In this document: piece by piece, positions 37,802-64,000 of the stretch
How the letters are laid out: every line of letters starts with the position of its first letter
How positions within the stretch are numbered: position 1 is the first letter of the stretch
NCBI GenBank assembly: GCA_029964075.1
Contig: CM057136.1
Span: 5,890,001 to 5,954,000 of the forward strand
Direction of reading: 5' to 3'
Length of the DNA: 64,000 bases
Source of the DNA: Patiria pectinifera
Taxonomy: Eukaryota > Echinodermata > Asteroidea > Valvatida > Asterinidae
The notes under the pieces: generated by a model
Told to the model about the DNA's origin: nothing
The model's input: the letters and a program-made list of their open reading frames with translations, nothing else
Databases searched by the model: none
Program-made: the position numbers and the translations under genes

Positions 37802-38961
37802 TTCTGAATTGCTTCAGATTGATAAACATAAGTTTGTCTGCGAACCCCATGAACTAACGGTTTCTTCATCAATATTTATTTAGAAATGCTTGTATCTTCA
37901 ACAGCATTAATTTCCAGTGTCTGGCGAGCAGCCTTTTGTTGGATCAGCTCTTGTCCTCGATCTCTGCAGTGCAGTTACTTGTCATCCGATATTTGTGACG
38001 GGGGACGCATATGATTTACATTTCAAGTCCAGTTTTATTGTTGCTCCTAGTGGCAGATATCCATTTTCTGTTGTAAACATCTAGCACAATATTATTTGCC
38101 TCCCGTGTGATTTACAAAGAATCACAAGTTGGCCAACTAAAACAACGTTTAAAATTTGTCAATTCACCTTAAAATATTCAATTTACGTGTTGGATTTAAT
38201 TCGAATTAATCTCAGCTCTCTTTCCTATTTTAGTTAAAAACAAACCGATTTTAAATTGTAGTTCCATCCCCATAAAAGGTAAAATATAACGCGGTTTTTG
38301 CTTTATAAATGTACCACACAGACTACTTCGGCCAAATTCAGACAAACAGTGAAAGAAATATTCGGACTAAGGTGAAATAAATTCATATTTTTTTAGCCGC
38401 CAACCCCTATAAAATGTGTCTCCGACCCTATTGTGAAGGGTCTCTATCTGATATTCTACCCTAAATTTCAAACAAACTCATTTTGAGACCTGGGTCTAAG
38501 TCATTATTTTCACATAAATCGGGTATGTGGAGACAGTTTTGATGTTGAGAAAAAGTCGGCACTGCGCATGGGCGTGTAATGGGAAGGGCAAAACACGCAA
38601 TTCTTCACTTTAGAAAAGAAACTCTATGAAACGCTTTATGTCTGCATGCCGGCCTAAAAACGGGCCCCGAAAACACTCTTCTGGGATGGAAAAATGACAG
38701 GTTCTTCAGTGTTTCGTTACTAGTCCCTGAAATCTTAAAACACAAAATTGCACCCGATCGAAATGGCGCATAGGAGATGAATTTTGACAATAAGCCCACT
38801 GACTAGTGACGGGCTTTATACTCAGTGATATGGTGCAAACTGAAAAGAAACAACTTGTGTGCTTGTATCTTGTCTTTCAAGGGTTACAGTGAGGTTCCAA
38901 ATTGTACATTAATGTGTCCCCGAACTGTCCGATGGTTAGATGTTCAGCCTTGTTGAAATGT
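37802..38961. other. intergenic between convergent genes
   Basis: Between UFSP1 (plus) and the sulfotransferase gene (minus). No gene is supported; presumably 3' UTRs and spacer. Confidence 0.4.
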
Positions 38962-40549
38962 CTAATCATTTACAAGTATATCCAGCGTGTTCTCAAAGGA
39001 ATATCCGAACATTTCGTAGTCTCTTTTGTAGAGCTTTGCTAGGCCGTCTAATGCCTTTATCGGCACACGTGCTATCTCCTCCTTGAAGGAGCGACTAGCA
39101 GCCGAGGGATGGAACCGGGGGAAACTAACCAGATGGTCGGCTGAGATCCAACGAAGAAAATACGGCCCTTCCACCGCCAAGTTCTCGAAGTGTCCGATGA
39201 AGTGGTAATTTAACTGACAGGGGTTGCAGATCTCATTCTGCGGTACAAAGTGGTCTGAGATGGCGTCGATTTCGCATTGTGGACCGTACCGTGCCACGAA
39301 TTGCGAAAACTCCGTGAAGGTAACGTTTAGCCACCGGAGAGACCGTCCGCTGCCGTCATTGACGCCTTGCCGATACCGCTTCACGATTTGCTTGCCGAAG
39401 TACTTCTCCCATCTCTTCTTATCCTTTGGGTTGTCACGGAATTTATCCATCCAGGCAGACAGCAAGCGGGAGAGTGGCTCTCGGACGAACACGGCCTTCT
39501 TGTATGTGTCTAGCCGCCAGTTTCTCTCCTCGGTCGTGTATTTATTCAGGGTGGTGAAGTGTTCCGTGGCGTTGGCTCTGACCATCAACTCACCTAGGAG
39601 CTTCTTCCAGGTGGTGCAGGACACTTTAGGGATGAAATTGAACAGGAGCTTGTAGGGGTCTAGGACCAAGAGATGGTCGAAGAACTGTGCATTGTAGCGC
39701 TTAGCCTGGCGAGATACCTTGTGCCGCGTGCAGGCGGCATCTATGAGTGCCAGTCGCCTCTTCATCTCTCGATCCAGGCTACTGTCGAGGATACTTTGCG
39801 GGTTCCGGAGCTGATCGTTGAGATATGATGCACTCACGTCATTTGTCCCGTTCAGTTCCCCGATGAGTTGACTCAGGGATTCGGCATTCCTGCCTAAGGA
39901 GCCTATATATAAAGCAAAACGGAAAAAAAGTTTGAATTGTCCACTTTCATACATTGTTGGCTACCTCCTTTGGTAGCATCCTTGTATAACTTGGAAACAT
40001 ATTACATTTATTTTCGTTTGCATGCGAATTGTTTGCGCTTTAATGAATCAACACTTATTATCATAACTTTTTATTACTTGTTCGGAAATCAGTTTGTAAA
40101 TAATTCACGTTTTGTTTTATGAAAGTGTTGTGCTATGCATAAATCAGATCCCTACCCACCAAATCCGCAACCGAAACCGATTTTTTGGCACTCTAAAAAA
40201 AACCCAACTGTATCGCCACTATAACCAGACCCATTTTGAAAATCGTATCCGGTTATTTTGGAACAATGATGGAATCAGTGAGTTAACGTACACTGTCTGG
40301 ATCACACGGAAATAAATCCACGAAAAAGAGATATTCTCAAAAAATTATTCCTCAAAATTGAATGAAACTTGTTTTAAGCCCCGGTCCCGCACAATTGAAT
40401 CCATCCCCGCGTGTCTTACTTGGTATACCATGTTGAGAGTATCTCCGCATGTACCATCCCAGATTGAGGACGGTTAGAACCACGAGGCCACAGATGAAGA
40501 CCGTCAATGATGCGACCCGGAGTGATAGTCGTAGGCACGGGAGACCCAT
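38962..40549 (-). CDS. HNK-1-family carbohydrate sulfotransferase, copy 1 (complete, 2 exons)
   Basis: Golgi type II membrane enzyme that moves sulfate from PAPS to a glycan. Exons on minus: 40549-40420 (start ATG) and 39902-38962 (stop TAG), phase 1 junction, 356 residues. Exon 1 encodes a short cytoplasmic head and one membrane anchor (TVFICGLVVLTVLNLGWYM, about residues 16-34). The 5'-phosphosulfate loop is IPKVSCTTWKK (about 134-144). The 3'-phosphate site is VREPLSRLLSAW (about 183-194). The C-terminal FENLAVEGPYFL block (HFETL-like) is typical of the CHST8-14 family. Length fits the family. The glycan substrate cannot be read from sequence. A paralogue lies 3.7 kb upstream on the same strand. 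Confidence 0.9.
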
Positions 40550-40724
40550 AGCTCACCTGCTAACACAAGAATTTCCACTGCACTTTGAGACAATTTCATT
40601 TCCGAAAACAACAACAACACACGCAAATACCACTTTTTCTAAATTAATAATTGTGACCTGATACACGGTCCCCTGGGTAGGCATTACATTAAGTGTGTGG
40701 ACTTCCGAACAAAAGAGGTCCACA

Positions 40725-40930
40725 TAAACCAGGTAGAAACTATCAGAAACTCCGATACTGTGCCAATCTTCAAGAAGGCTCTCAAAACCCATTTTTTCCC
40801 CACACCATAGCTGGTCGTACGCCCTTGCTGTTTTTCTGTTGTTCTTTCTGTAGTTCTTCTTTCTTTGTTTCAGCGCCTTGTATCCTTTGGCAATTTGGCG
40901 CTCTATAAATCCAGTTATTATTATTATTAG
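40725..40930 (+). mobile_element. 5'-truncated LINE tail (CR1/L2-like)
   Basis: One reading gives IFKKALKTHFF near 40770-40800, then a long low-complexity stretch, then GGCGCTCTATAAATCCAG and a (TTA)n tail at about 40916-40930. This reverse-transcriptase C-terminus plus microsatellite tail is typical of CR1/L2-type LINEs. Confidence 0.6.
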
Positions 40931-41230
40931 AGGCGACGTTGTGTGGACTTGGGCAAGTCCACACAGTGATTTCCCATTTCTGAAAAACAGGTTTAGAGGC
41001 ATTTTGGGGTTAGGTTTAACTGTGGCAAAATGAAGAGAAACACTAAAGGGGATCATAGAAAAAATTGAGTTGAAAGAGTTTTCACAGTTTGAGAAAAATG
41101 ATTTTGTTTCCCACTGGTTTTTCTTAACTACACGAAACCAAGGAAATGTCCACTCTTGTTATGTAACGTAACCATGTGTGTGTAGACATGTGTATAATAG
41201 GGAACAAAAATATTGTATACGTCTCCACAA

Positions 41231-41404
41231 CAAGGGCGGATCTAGAACATAATTTTTTTATTGGGGGGGGGGGGGCAAACAAATTTGGTCCCCAAAGAAG
41301 TGGATTCAAAAATTACGGCGTGGGGTTCGGGGCCCGCTGATGTCACTTAAAACTTTTTAGGGGGGAGGGGCATGGCCCCCGGTGCCCCCCCGGACCCGCC
41401 CTTG
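41231..41404. mobile_element. TIR element, AAGGGCGGATCC family, copy 2
   Basis: Left CAAGGGCGGATCTAGAAC, right CGGACCCGCCCTTG, interior ATTACGGCGTGGGG and CGGGGCCCGCT as in 9433-9723, with poly-G inside. About 174 bp. Confidence 0.65.
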
Positions 41405-41591
41405 CTCCACAAGGATATCACGAAATTACCCAAAAACTAGGAATGTTAATCAAAAACTAGGAATTTCCAAGGTGTGTTGATATGTCGCAAATTGAAGTAT
41501 TTTATGTAAGGGATATTAAGTCCGATTTTCAGTCCAGGAAATTAATTCTGGTTAAATATGACTATTTTGAAACTAGAATGTTAGTACACGA

Positions 41592-41985
41592 GCAGTGGCG
41601 GTTTTAGGGGGCTGGGGGGGGGGGGGCTTTAGCCCCCCCCAAATTTTGTCTAGCCTCCCCCCCCAAAAAAAATGCCATTCCAAAAAAAAATGCACTAGCA
41701 AAATGTTAGAATTTGACGTACATGGGAACGGTCTCCCCCTAAATGAGAAGGGTGCATTTGTACACTTTTAGTTAATATAGTGTGTCTGATTGTAGGATTT
41801 TATCAGTGCTCCCCGTTAAAAATATGGCACGAGCCCCCCCCCCCCTCCCCCCACGTATTGATTTTCAGAGGCCTAAGTGCCCGGAGAAAATAACCTGTCT
41901 ACATTTCAGCACGTCTCCCTGAAAAAATTCCGGATCCACCTTGCTAGCCCCCCCCCCCAAATAATATTGGCTCTAGAACCGCGCC
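41592..41985. mobile_element. poly-G/poly-C foldback-like element
   Basis: Left AGTGGCGGTTTTAGGGGG and right GGCTCTAGAACCGCGCC are rough inverted copies. Internal G(12-13) and several C(7-10) runs can pair. Intergenic, non-coding. Confidence 0.5.
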
Positions 41986-41989
41986 TGTA

Positions 41990-44238
41990 TAACACGAGAA
42001 CAAAGAAATGCAAGGATACAAATTGCAGTATGGGTGCACCGTTTTATGAGTACAAGTATACGCAGTACTTTTCCTTCCGTAATTTTGCATAGCATTCAGA
42101 TGTAAAGTCAGAGAACATCTAGCGGGCTGGCTGTCCGTCACTACCATGTGTCAACTATGACTTGTATTTACACATGCACATTATTAATCCATTCTGTGTG
42201 CAACGTTGCTTTGAGGCCTGCTTGCCCTAAACTGATAACATGTACGTACGAGTAACGAGTGTTACAAATGGGAAAGTAAACTTTTAAATTGGTACATGGC
42301 ATTTTATGTACAAACTTGCCTTCAAATATTTGATATACAGCGACTCGTCGACATTATCAGTAGAAACTATGTTAGTATTAAAGTTTCGAACCAAAAAAAA
42401 ACACCGTATAGGCCTAACGTTCTAATAGACATTTACCATATTAAACTATGACCTCTCACAAAAAAACATCTTATTAACTCAAATACATTTGTAAATTAAC
42501 CTAAAAGGTAAATCTGTGAGGTATACATTGTAGTAGTTTGCATTTTGACGTTGGTAAATGAGACAACATGATACCTGCTGGAGTTGTAGATGTCTCCTAT
42601 GGTTTGTGGCGTATAGGCCTACTCTTACGTCCTCCGGCGATTCCTCCTTATCTGCAGTATCCCGCGCATGCAGAACAAGCGATGACAAGTCGGTTACATC
42701 AACACGATATACAGGCTCAACTTTGGTCCGGGAATCAGAGAAGACGTCGGTGTGTATTGCAGAGCAAGAGTTTCTCATGAATCACGTTTGATTTCAACTT
42801 ACTGAATTTCCTGCAGTGGTGCAAGTCCCTTAGTTGTAAAAATCAGGCGGAATTTATTATCCGTTTCACTGCATGAAGCTAATGGAAAAACAGGATTTGA
42901 ACACAGTGCAAACGCACAATACGTTTGTCGTATCGATAAAATTCAATTCAATATCGGAATCTATTCGCGTGTAAGTGTGTGATGCCGGAGGGCGGAGTCT
43001 GCTCAATGTACCCATTGTTTGATTTGATTCGGATCGATTTTTGTTGTGGGTGTGCAGCTGTTCTTTTAACAATGCCCATCAATCTCAACACATAGACAAT
43101 GAACTCGATGGAGCCCCAAACATCTGTTAACGGTCTAATTGAGCCTAACCGAGCTCCAAAATGCATCATTTATTCAAACCTTTTCTCACCACTATCGGAG
43201 ATAGGATACTGGGGATATCATACATTTTTTGATTTTTTTCCCGGCTAAATGATCCGCCAAACTGGCATTTGAATTCATTTTAATGTTTTCGTATTCATTG
43301 CAATTTGCTTATCCAGCGGATCCTGCGGTTTGTTTTCATATTCAGGCACTGGTTCGACCAATTATTAAATCTACCAGTAATGTATTAAATACAGTCCGGT
43401 AATCCATACATGTATAAAAAAAAATCGACCGATAATGTAATAATTTCTGCCAGTAATGTAATAAAAATCGAACGATAACAATAACCCAAACCGACCAATA
43501 ATGTAATGAGCATAGATTTGCTAGTATTTTGCAACATTTTTAGGAACTCTGGGAGTTTTTGATAGTTGATCGTGTCGTGTTTTTGTTTTTGAGAGAGTTG
43601 TAACGGAGTTTTCTTTCTGTTTCCGGGTAAATTCTCCGCGACGTAATTCCTTCCAAACAAATCATAGCATGAATTTCGGACTTAGACTGAACATCAATCT
43701 TGTTACAGATGAGTGCATACATGTATTAATGTGACGTCATTGTGACATCATCAGGTACTTTTAAATTAATTGTTCAAAATAAGACTTGCGTCTTTAACCT
43801 CGAGATTCTGACCATTCAGCGGGCGTCTTCTATCGGGTTTTCCGTAACCCGATGTTTTAGTACAAAAACATGGCAGCCAAATAGACCAATCGACAGCTTA
43901 GTCCACATTTCTGATCGAAATGACGTCACAATTTCTAAAAGCGACTCCGATTGGGTGGCACGCGGGTTCGTATAAAAGTTGCATCGCTAAAAACAAAAGA
44001 CGTTGGTTACGCCGGAGAAGGCTCCGTTGGACAACGGGTGATACTCAGACTACACACTTTCATGCTCCTAAAAAATAAATATAGTCCAATTGCCAAATAC
44101 CGATTTGATGCCACAAGTATGGGATCGTACGCTGTTGAAGTTCGTTCTATAGGGCTATTGGATTTTAGCATGCATTGTTCAGGGAATGTTTAGTTTGATA
44201 TTGCACGTTCGATATTTGCGTACGTTGCTTTGTCGTAA
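41990..44238. other. intergenic spacer between the two sulfotransferase genes
   Basis: No gene is supported. The open stretch at 42479-42778 (minus) lacks splice support or a recognised domain. Repeated TAATGTAATAA phrases occur near 43376-43506. Confidence 0.4.
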
Positions 44239-46695
44239 CTAAGTACAACTCCCAGTTATTGTTTTCAGAGTATCGTTTATCGAATAACCAAACATTTCGT
44301 AATCGTTTCGATACAAGTCGAACAGTTCTCGGATCAAACTGACGGGAAGTTGCTGCGTGTATTTCTCGAAAGCTGCGCTCGCCTTGGAAGGCTGCGGACC
44401 GGGAAAGTTTGGCTCATTCCCCGCCCCTAACCACTTGAAGAGGTAGGGTCCTTCGACTGCTAGGTTCTCGAAGTACCCGATGTAATCGTATTGCATGTGG
44501 CAGGCGTGCGCCACTCGGCTCTGTGGGAGCCAGTGATCTGTGAAAACGTCCATAGTGTCGTTCGGTCCTAAGGCCACGACGTACCGTGCCAACTCGGCGA
44601 AGGTTATATTCAGCCATTTGGCCGATGACGCCGCGTTCCCGTCTCTGTTGCCCCGAACAAGGGGCACAAATTCCCTCTTAAAGCATTCCTCCCACATCTG
44701 CTGAAGGTCAGGCCGCGTGATACCGGAAAGCTTAGACATCCAGGCGGAAAGAAGGCGCGTGATGGGTTCCCGGACAAATACGGCTTTCTTGTAGTGTTGG
44801 AGGTACCAAGTTATCTCATCTGCCTCCAACAATCCCAAACGTTTAATCAGGATCTGGTTATTGGGTCCCCTTGTGTCCAAGTGAAGAAGGTTCTTCCACA
44901 GCGTGCAAGACACCTTAGGTATATAACTCAAGAGAAGCTTATACTTGTCGCTGACCAATACTCTGTGATATAGATCGGTGTAGTTTTTGTCTGCTGGGAG
45001 GATGGTCGGTCTCAGTCTTTGACACACCCGGTTTAAGTTTTTCCGACGTCTCTCAAGCTCTTGCTCCATGTAGACGTCAACATTGACGGTTGGGTTGACT
45101 TTAGCTTGCCCGAAAAACTGACTGCTTGTTGAAATCTGGAAATATATTAACACGTAGCATAGACAATTTTCATTGTGTAAGTTGGTTTATGCAACATACC
45201 CCATATTCAAAATTCCAATTAAACAAATCTCCGTTAAAGATGCAAGTATCAAAAACCGTTGTTGTCATGGTGCTGTACTGATTTGAAATTATTTTGCAAA
45301 TGTTTACGAGTGATGGCACAAGCACATCACGCGTACCCGAAAGCAACTGTTTCCATTGCCAGACTGGTTTCCGCCCCCTCTCTACCTTTTTGGAGACGGA
45401 ACCCACCTTTACTCATACTTTGCTCTAATGTGACTGTTCCACGAATCACAAACTTTTATGTGAAGAATGATGTGCTGCAAAATATGTTTTGCAGATCATT
45501 TTTTTTAGTGCGGATGTTTTGATCCTAGCAGGATCTATCTCAGGATCTTTGTCTTTGAGAAAAAGCATGACTCATGGTCATGCCTATGGTAATAAGTCAT
45601 GGTCACATAACGCAAGTTGTGTAACCTATTTTTTTATATATTTTTTTTACGGTTAACATGAATACAACGTATAGCTTAGCTACTTACCCGGAGTTGATGA
45701 TCTTGGAAAGCATCAGGGTCTTTGAATCCAACCACGGCTTCTGCATATACAAAGTTGGGAATAAGTATGTGTGAGTACCCTTATTTGATTGAGCTGATTT
45801 GTGGTGATGGTTAATACTAGCGTCTCTGGGTCAGTTTGTAAGGCCAACGGCTAGGGCTTGTGACCACTGAATTGCCGATCTACCATGACGGGAATTTGCA
45901 GATTCGAAAAGCGGCATATCGGAATTAGGGCAAGAAATCACCGATCTGACCCCCCATATGACGCTGGGTGGCGTTTATATCGTCTCTCTTCGCTCGTCAC
46001 CTGATCCGCCCTATCATTAAAGGCGCAAGTCGTGACCTCTCATTTCGTTGGACTCCCATAGGATTTTTTTTGTAAAGCAAATGACCTGTGGTCAACACTT
46101 CTGCGTCAAGTCGTGCGCACAATATGTGCGTGCCTTTCATCATGGCGGTGACCAACCCACAATGCTTTGCGACGTCTCCATTTCCTTCACAAAAAATACG
46201 ACAGAGATTATCTTTGACCAGTGCCCTTAAATAAGGTGATGGGGACGAGAGAACGAGCCTGCCTCTTCTGCCAACAGTCGCTTTTTTTTTCGAAAAAGAA
46301 ACGAATTTGTTTCACCCCTAGCGACGTCGTGACCAACTCTAAAAATATAGAAATAAGTAAATTCAACCAAGTCAAGTCTGAAATCATAATTAGCAAAGGT
46401 ATTGACATCTCGTAGTTAATTTAAAATAAAATAACTTAAGAAAAATAAACCAAATAAATTAAATTGACTCACATACATTTGGGGGGGGGGGTTAGCTATG
46501 ACAATAACAATGTGATCATCGTTCAAACTCACCCCAATAATGAGCATCTCGTAGCGATAGGAAAAAGTACCAAACTCCGATCAAGGATAGCCCAGTGACG
46601 ATGGTGAGAACTCGCAGAATGCTAACCAGTGCGATGGGTCGGGCACACCATTGTCGCATGGCCGAGCAAAACGTTAAGTAACCCATACTGCCCAT
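44239..46695 (-). CDS. HNK-1-family carbohydrate sulfotransferase, copy 2 (complete, 3 exons)
   Basis: Golgi PAPS-dependent glycan sulfotransferase, paralogue of the gene at 38962. Exons on minus: 46695-46533, 45740-45688 (53 nt) and 45135-44239 (stop TAG), phases 1 then 0, 370 residues. Exon 1 has two in-frame ATGs (46695 and 46686) before an anchor (ILRVLTIVTGLSLIGVWYFF). The catalytic exon has IPKVSCTLWKN (about 144-154), VREPITRLLSAW (about 193-204) and FENLAVEGPYLFKW. It ends GSCT. It shares with copy 1 the position and phase of the first intron after the anchor, but has an added short middle exon. Substrate unknown. Confidence 0.88.
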
Positions 46696-48457
46696 GCAGG
46701 GCAGCGAGAAGTTCGTTGTTACCTTCGCTGGCAGTTTAATTGCCTTTTTTTCTTTAAATTATGAAATCATTGTACTTTCATTTCCTTTTACGTCTTTCCA
46801 ACGACTGGAAAAGAAACAACAGTCTATTTCTCAAAAGAAAGTTGAGAGTTATAATGCCTCGTTTTACAGCCGGATTGAGCCTTATGGTGTCATGTGTACA
46901 CCTTGCGTGTAATTCACATCCGTTAATTAGTATTACATTATTCTTTATTCCAAGATAATTTTCTATTGTATTATACCAACAAAAATTCCGTGCACGTGCA
47001 TTAAGTGTGAAAAATCTCGCCGCCTTCACAGGTAGTCATCGCAGCTGTTTGATCGTTGCTATATGAGCGCAGCGATCCGTGCCAGATGACGCCCATATAT
47101 CATGCAGTGTGGTTTAGTATAAGGTAATGACAATTCTTATCAATTCCATAGTGTTAGATCTGCAGACCAGCGAGTAAATACTTAGGCTATCGGTACCGGG
47201 ATCCATAAACTTCTTAAGCGTCTTGGTCTTAGGTGTTTTCCCTTACTAATAACAACCGGTAACGATTAGTATTTGAAGGAAAAGCAGTTATAAATACAAA
47301 GTTAACTCTTTCCCCATACTGGGTTGTATAGACCATTTGCACTGCAGCCATGTTTGAGGTGTGTGCTTTTGTTCAACAGGGACGCGCGTGAGTTGACCTC
47401 TTGCGCTTTCATTGTTTAATGAATTAACATAACAAAACACACCTTTTTGGGGGGGGGAGGGGTGCAAAGGGGGCAACAGTGACCCCCCCTTCCCATTATA
47501 GGACCACCAGCTTGCTCTTTTTAATGCAAGGTTAACAAATTAATACACAACTCCATACGTCCAAACAGCTTTCTGTCATTTAATAATGGTATGTTTCTTT
47601 CAAACACAGAATGATTTCTACAAGAGCTAATTTCCCCCTTAAGAGTAATAGAAACTGGTTTTCAGGATTAAGACGTTCGAAACATTGTGACTGAAAGAGT
47701 TTGGTTTTCATCTTTTGGTTTTGAATGTTTGCTTTTGGATGTTTCTTCATTTTGATGTGATTTAATCATGTCGCCATAGAAACCACTCTTAAGCAGTTGT
47801 AAAACAAAAAAAAGTTTACGGTACAAATCATTTTATCTGGGTTTTTTTGGTGACTTTTTTTTCTCACGGATAAAGTGTTCGTGGAAAAAATGACAAACAT
47901 TTGTCTACGAAACTAAATGAAATACTTTCTCGTTTATGTGCTAACATAAAATAAAGTATGGTATCTTCGTTTGGGTTGCTTTGCTGAATTGTTTAATTCA
48001 TTAATATTTACCATTGTTACAGGAAACCAGACAGAGATATAAAAGACTCTGTGAATATAATAGACTCTAGAAATAGGACTGCTGAGAACTATGAACAAGT
48101 CTAGCAGACTGACACATAATGTTAGGTTTTGGGAAAGTTCAGATTTTACTGAATTCAGCTGAACCAAGAATAGAATAAAACTTTAAAAAAAAAAGGAACA
48201 ACTTTGTGGATGTCCTCTATGATTCGATACAAAAATGATATTTTCAAGAAAACCATGATTTATTTTTTTATTAAGGCCCTGAGTTCATATTCGAAACTTT
48301 GAACTTGCAAAATTTGAACACATTTCGATGCAAATTTTTATTGATGTCAACTTTAATTTACATTCCCTTGTATAAACTGGTCTTGTTCTTCTTTTTGTTT
48401 GAAATATTTGAGATGGTTTTTAAGGTTCCTCCTGACGACCAGTCTATTTTGATGATC
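46696..48457. other. intergenic: sulfotransferase promoter side and POLR3A 3' UTR
   Basis: POLR3A ends at 48458 and the sulfotransferase starts at 46695, both on minus. Candidate POLR3A poly(A) hexamers on minus lie at 48337-48342 and 48259-48264. No gene is seen between them. Confidence 0.5.
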
Positions 48458-63313
<14,856 letters not shown>

Positions 63314-63819
63314 TCAAAAGGACCCAACAGGCAAATACAAATCGGTTTAATTTGGGGTGAGCTTGAGTTATTAAACATACATACTCAAGACAGTTTACCC
63401 ATTCCTGTTAGTCAAGAAAACGTCACTTGGGTGGTTTTAAACAGTTGATAAAACACCAACTGGTTTAAACACTTTATTCCTGCACCACTGCGTTCTGCGC
63501 CACATCGCGCAGTACGCGCCGTGTGCAGGCGCACCAATCTCCATAAAAGGAGATTTTTAGCACTACGGGCGTAAGGCACATACCATAGACATGGCAAGAG
63601 GGGTGTTTCACAAAACATGAGGTAAAATTGTTGAACACAATCGTGGAAGATTGTGAAATTTGGACTCACTTGTTTTGACTTTTCGACCGAAAGGTACATG
63701 TATTTATGAATGGTATAAATATGTGCTTCGCCTTCAGCTCGGGCCACTATCAGTGTCCCGGCCAAGCACATTTGTTCTCTTAATAATAATTGAAGCCTTT
63801 CTACAACTTTGAAATACAC

Positions 63820-64000
63820 ATTAAAGGGAATATACATCATTTGCTTTTGCTGTAATTTTCAGAAATGGATGGAATTGGTGGGTTGGAAATATATAGCAAA
63901 TATAGTTACACTGACTTTTTTGAGGTTTTGGGTTCAAAAATGCTATAAAAACCAAGGAAAACAATCATTTTCCTGTAGTCTGGTTCCCTGACTCCATTTA
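63820..64000. mobile_element. MITE family A, second copy (cut by window edge)
   Basis: Starts TTAAAGGGAATATACATCAT and follows 13140-13320 block for block (TTTTGCTGTAATTTTCAGAAA, GTTACACTGAC, GTCTGGTTCCCTGACTCC). The right half is outside the window. Confidence 0.7.

Noticed and set aside
42479..42778. 99-codon minus-strand ORF between the sulfotransferase genes
   Set aside because: No acceptor/donor pair in phase with either neighbour and no family match.
63412..63840. 142-codon minus-strand ORF as the next POLR3A upstream exon
   Set aside because: Its translation does not resemble RNA polymerase subunits. The preceding exon is expected beyond the window.

Overview
The window is eukaryotic, animal nuclear DNA. 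It has short exons with GT-AG boundaries, long AT-rich introns, many families of short inverted-repeat transposons, a Penelope-like element, tRNA-derived repeats and minisatellites. The gene content (a BCAP/Dof-type adaptor, UFSP1, two Golgi HNK-1-type sulfotransferases, POLR3A) fits an invertebrate deuterostome such as an echinoderm, hemichordate or cephalochordate. That placement is an inference; the sequence alone does not settle the phylum.

Layout. (1) 1-23651, plus strand: the 3' part of a BCAP/BANK/Dof adaptor gene, rebuilt as 14 exons in consistent phase, plus one weaker candidate exon. Its introns hold MITEs, a decayed LINE, a 30-bp satellite and G-rich tracts. (2) 23652-30159: 3' flank with a TA-flanked MITE, a 26-bp-type minisatellite and a tRNA-derived SINE. 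(3) 30169-33385: a Penelope-like element (RT plus GIY-YIG) between 194-bp inverted arms and a 9-bp target duplication. It is frameshifted and carries a nested snap-back insertion. (4) 34503-37517, plus strand: a complete five-exon UFSP1 gene with intact catalytic residues. (5) 38962-40549 and 44239-46695, minus strand: two complete tandem carbohydrate sulfotransferase genes. (6) 48458-63252, minus strand: the last 12 exons of POLR3A, the largest subunit of RNA polymerase III, continuing beyond the right edge.

The genes look like an ordinary neighbourhood with no shared pathway: immune/PI3K signalling, UFM1 processing, glycan sulfation and Pol III transcription. The most notable signals are in POLR3A. 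It contains two introns with textbook U12-type AT-AC boundaries. One of them (4.25 kb) holds a 3.45-kb foldback-type element built of modules of about 163 bp. Another intron holds seven tandem copies of the end of the preceding exon together with its splice donor. A third intron holds four tandem tRNA-like repeats.

Coordinates of exons were derived by hand from splice signals, reading phase and recalled family similarity. No alignment or expression data were available.
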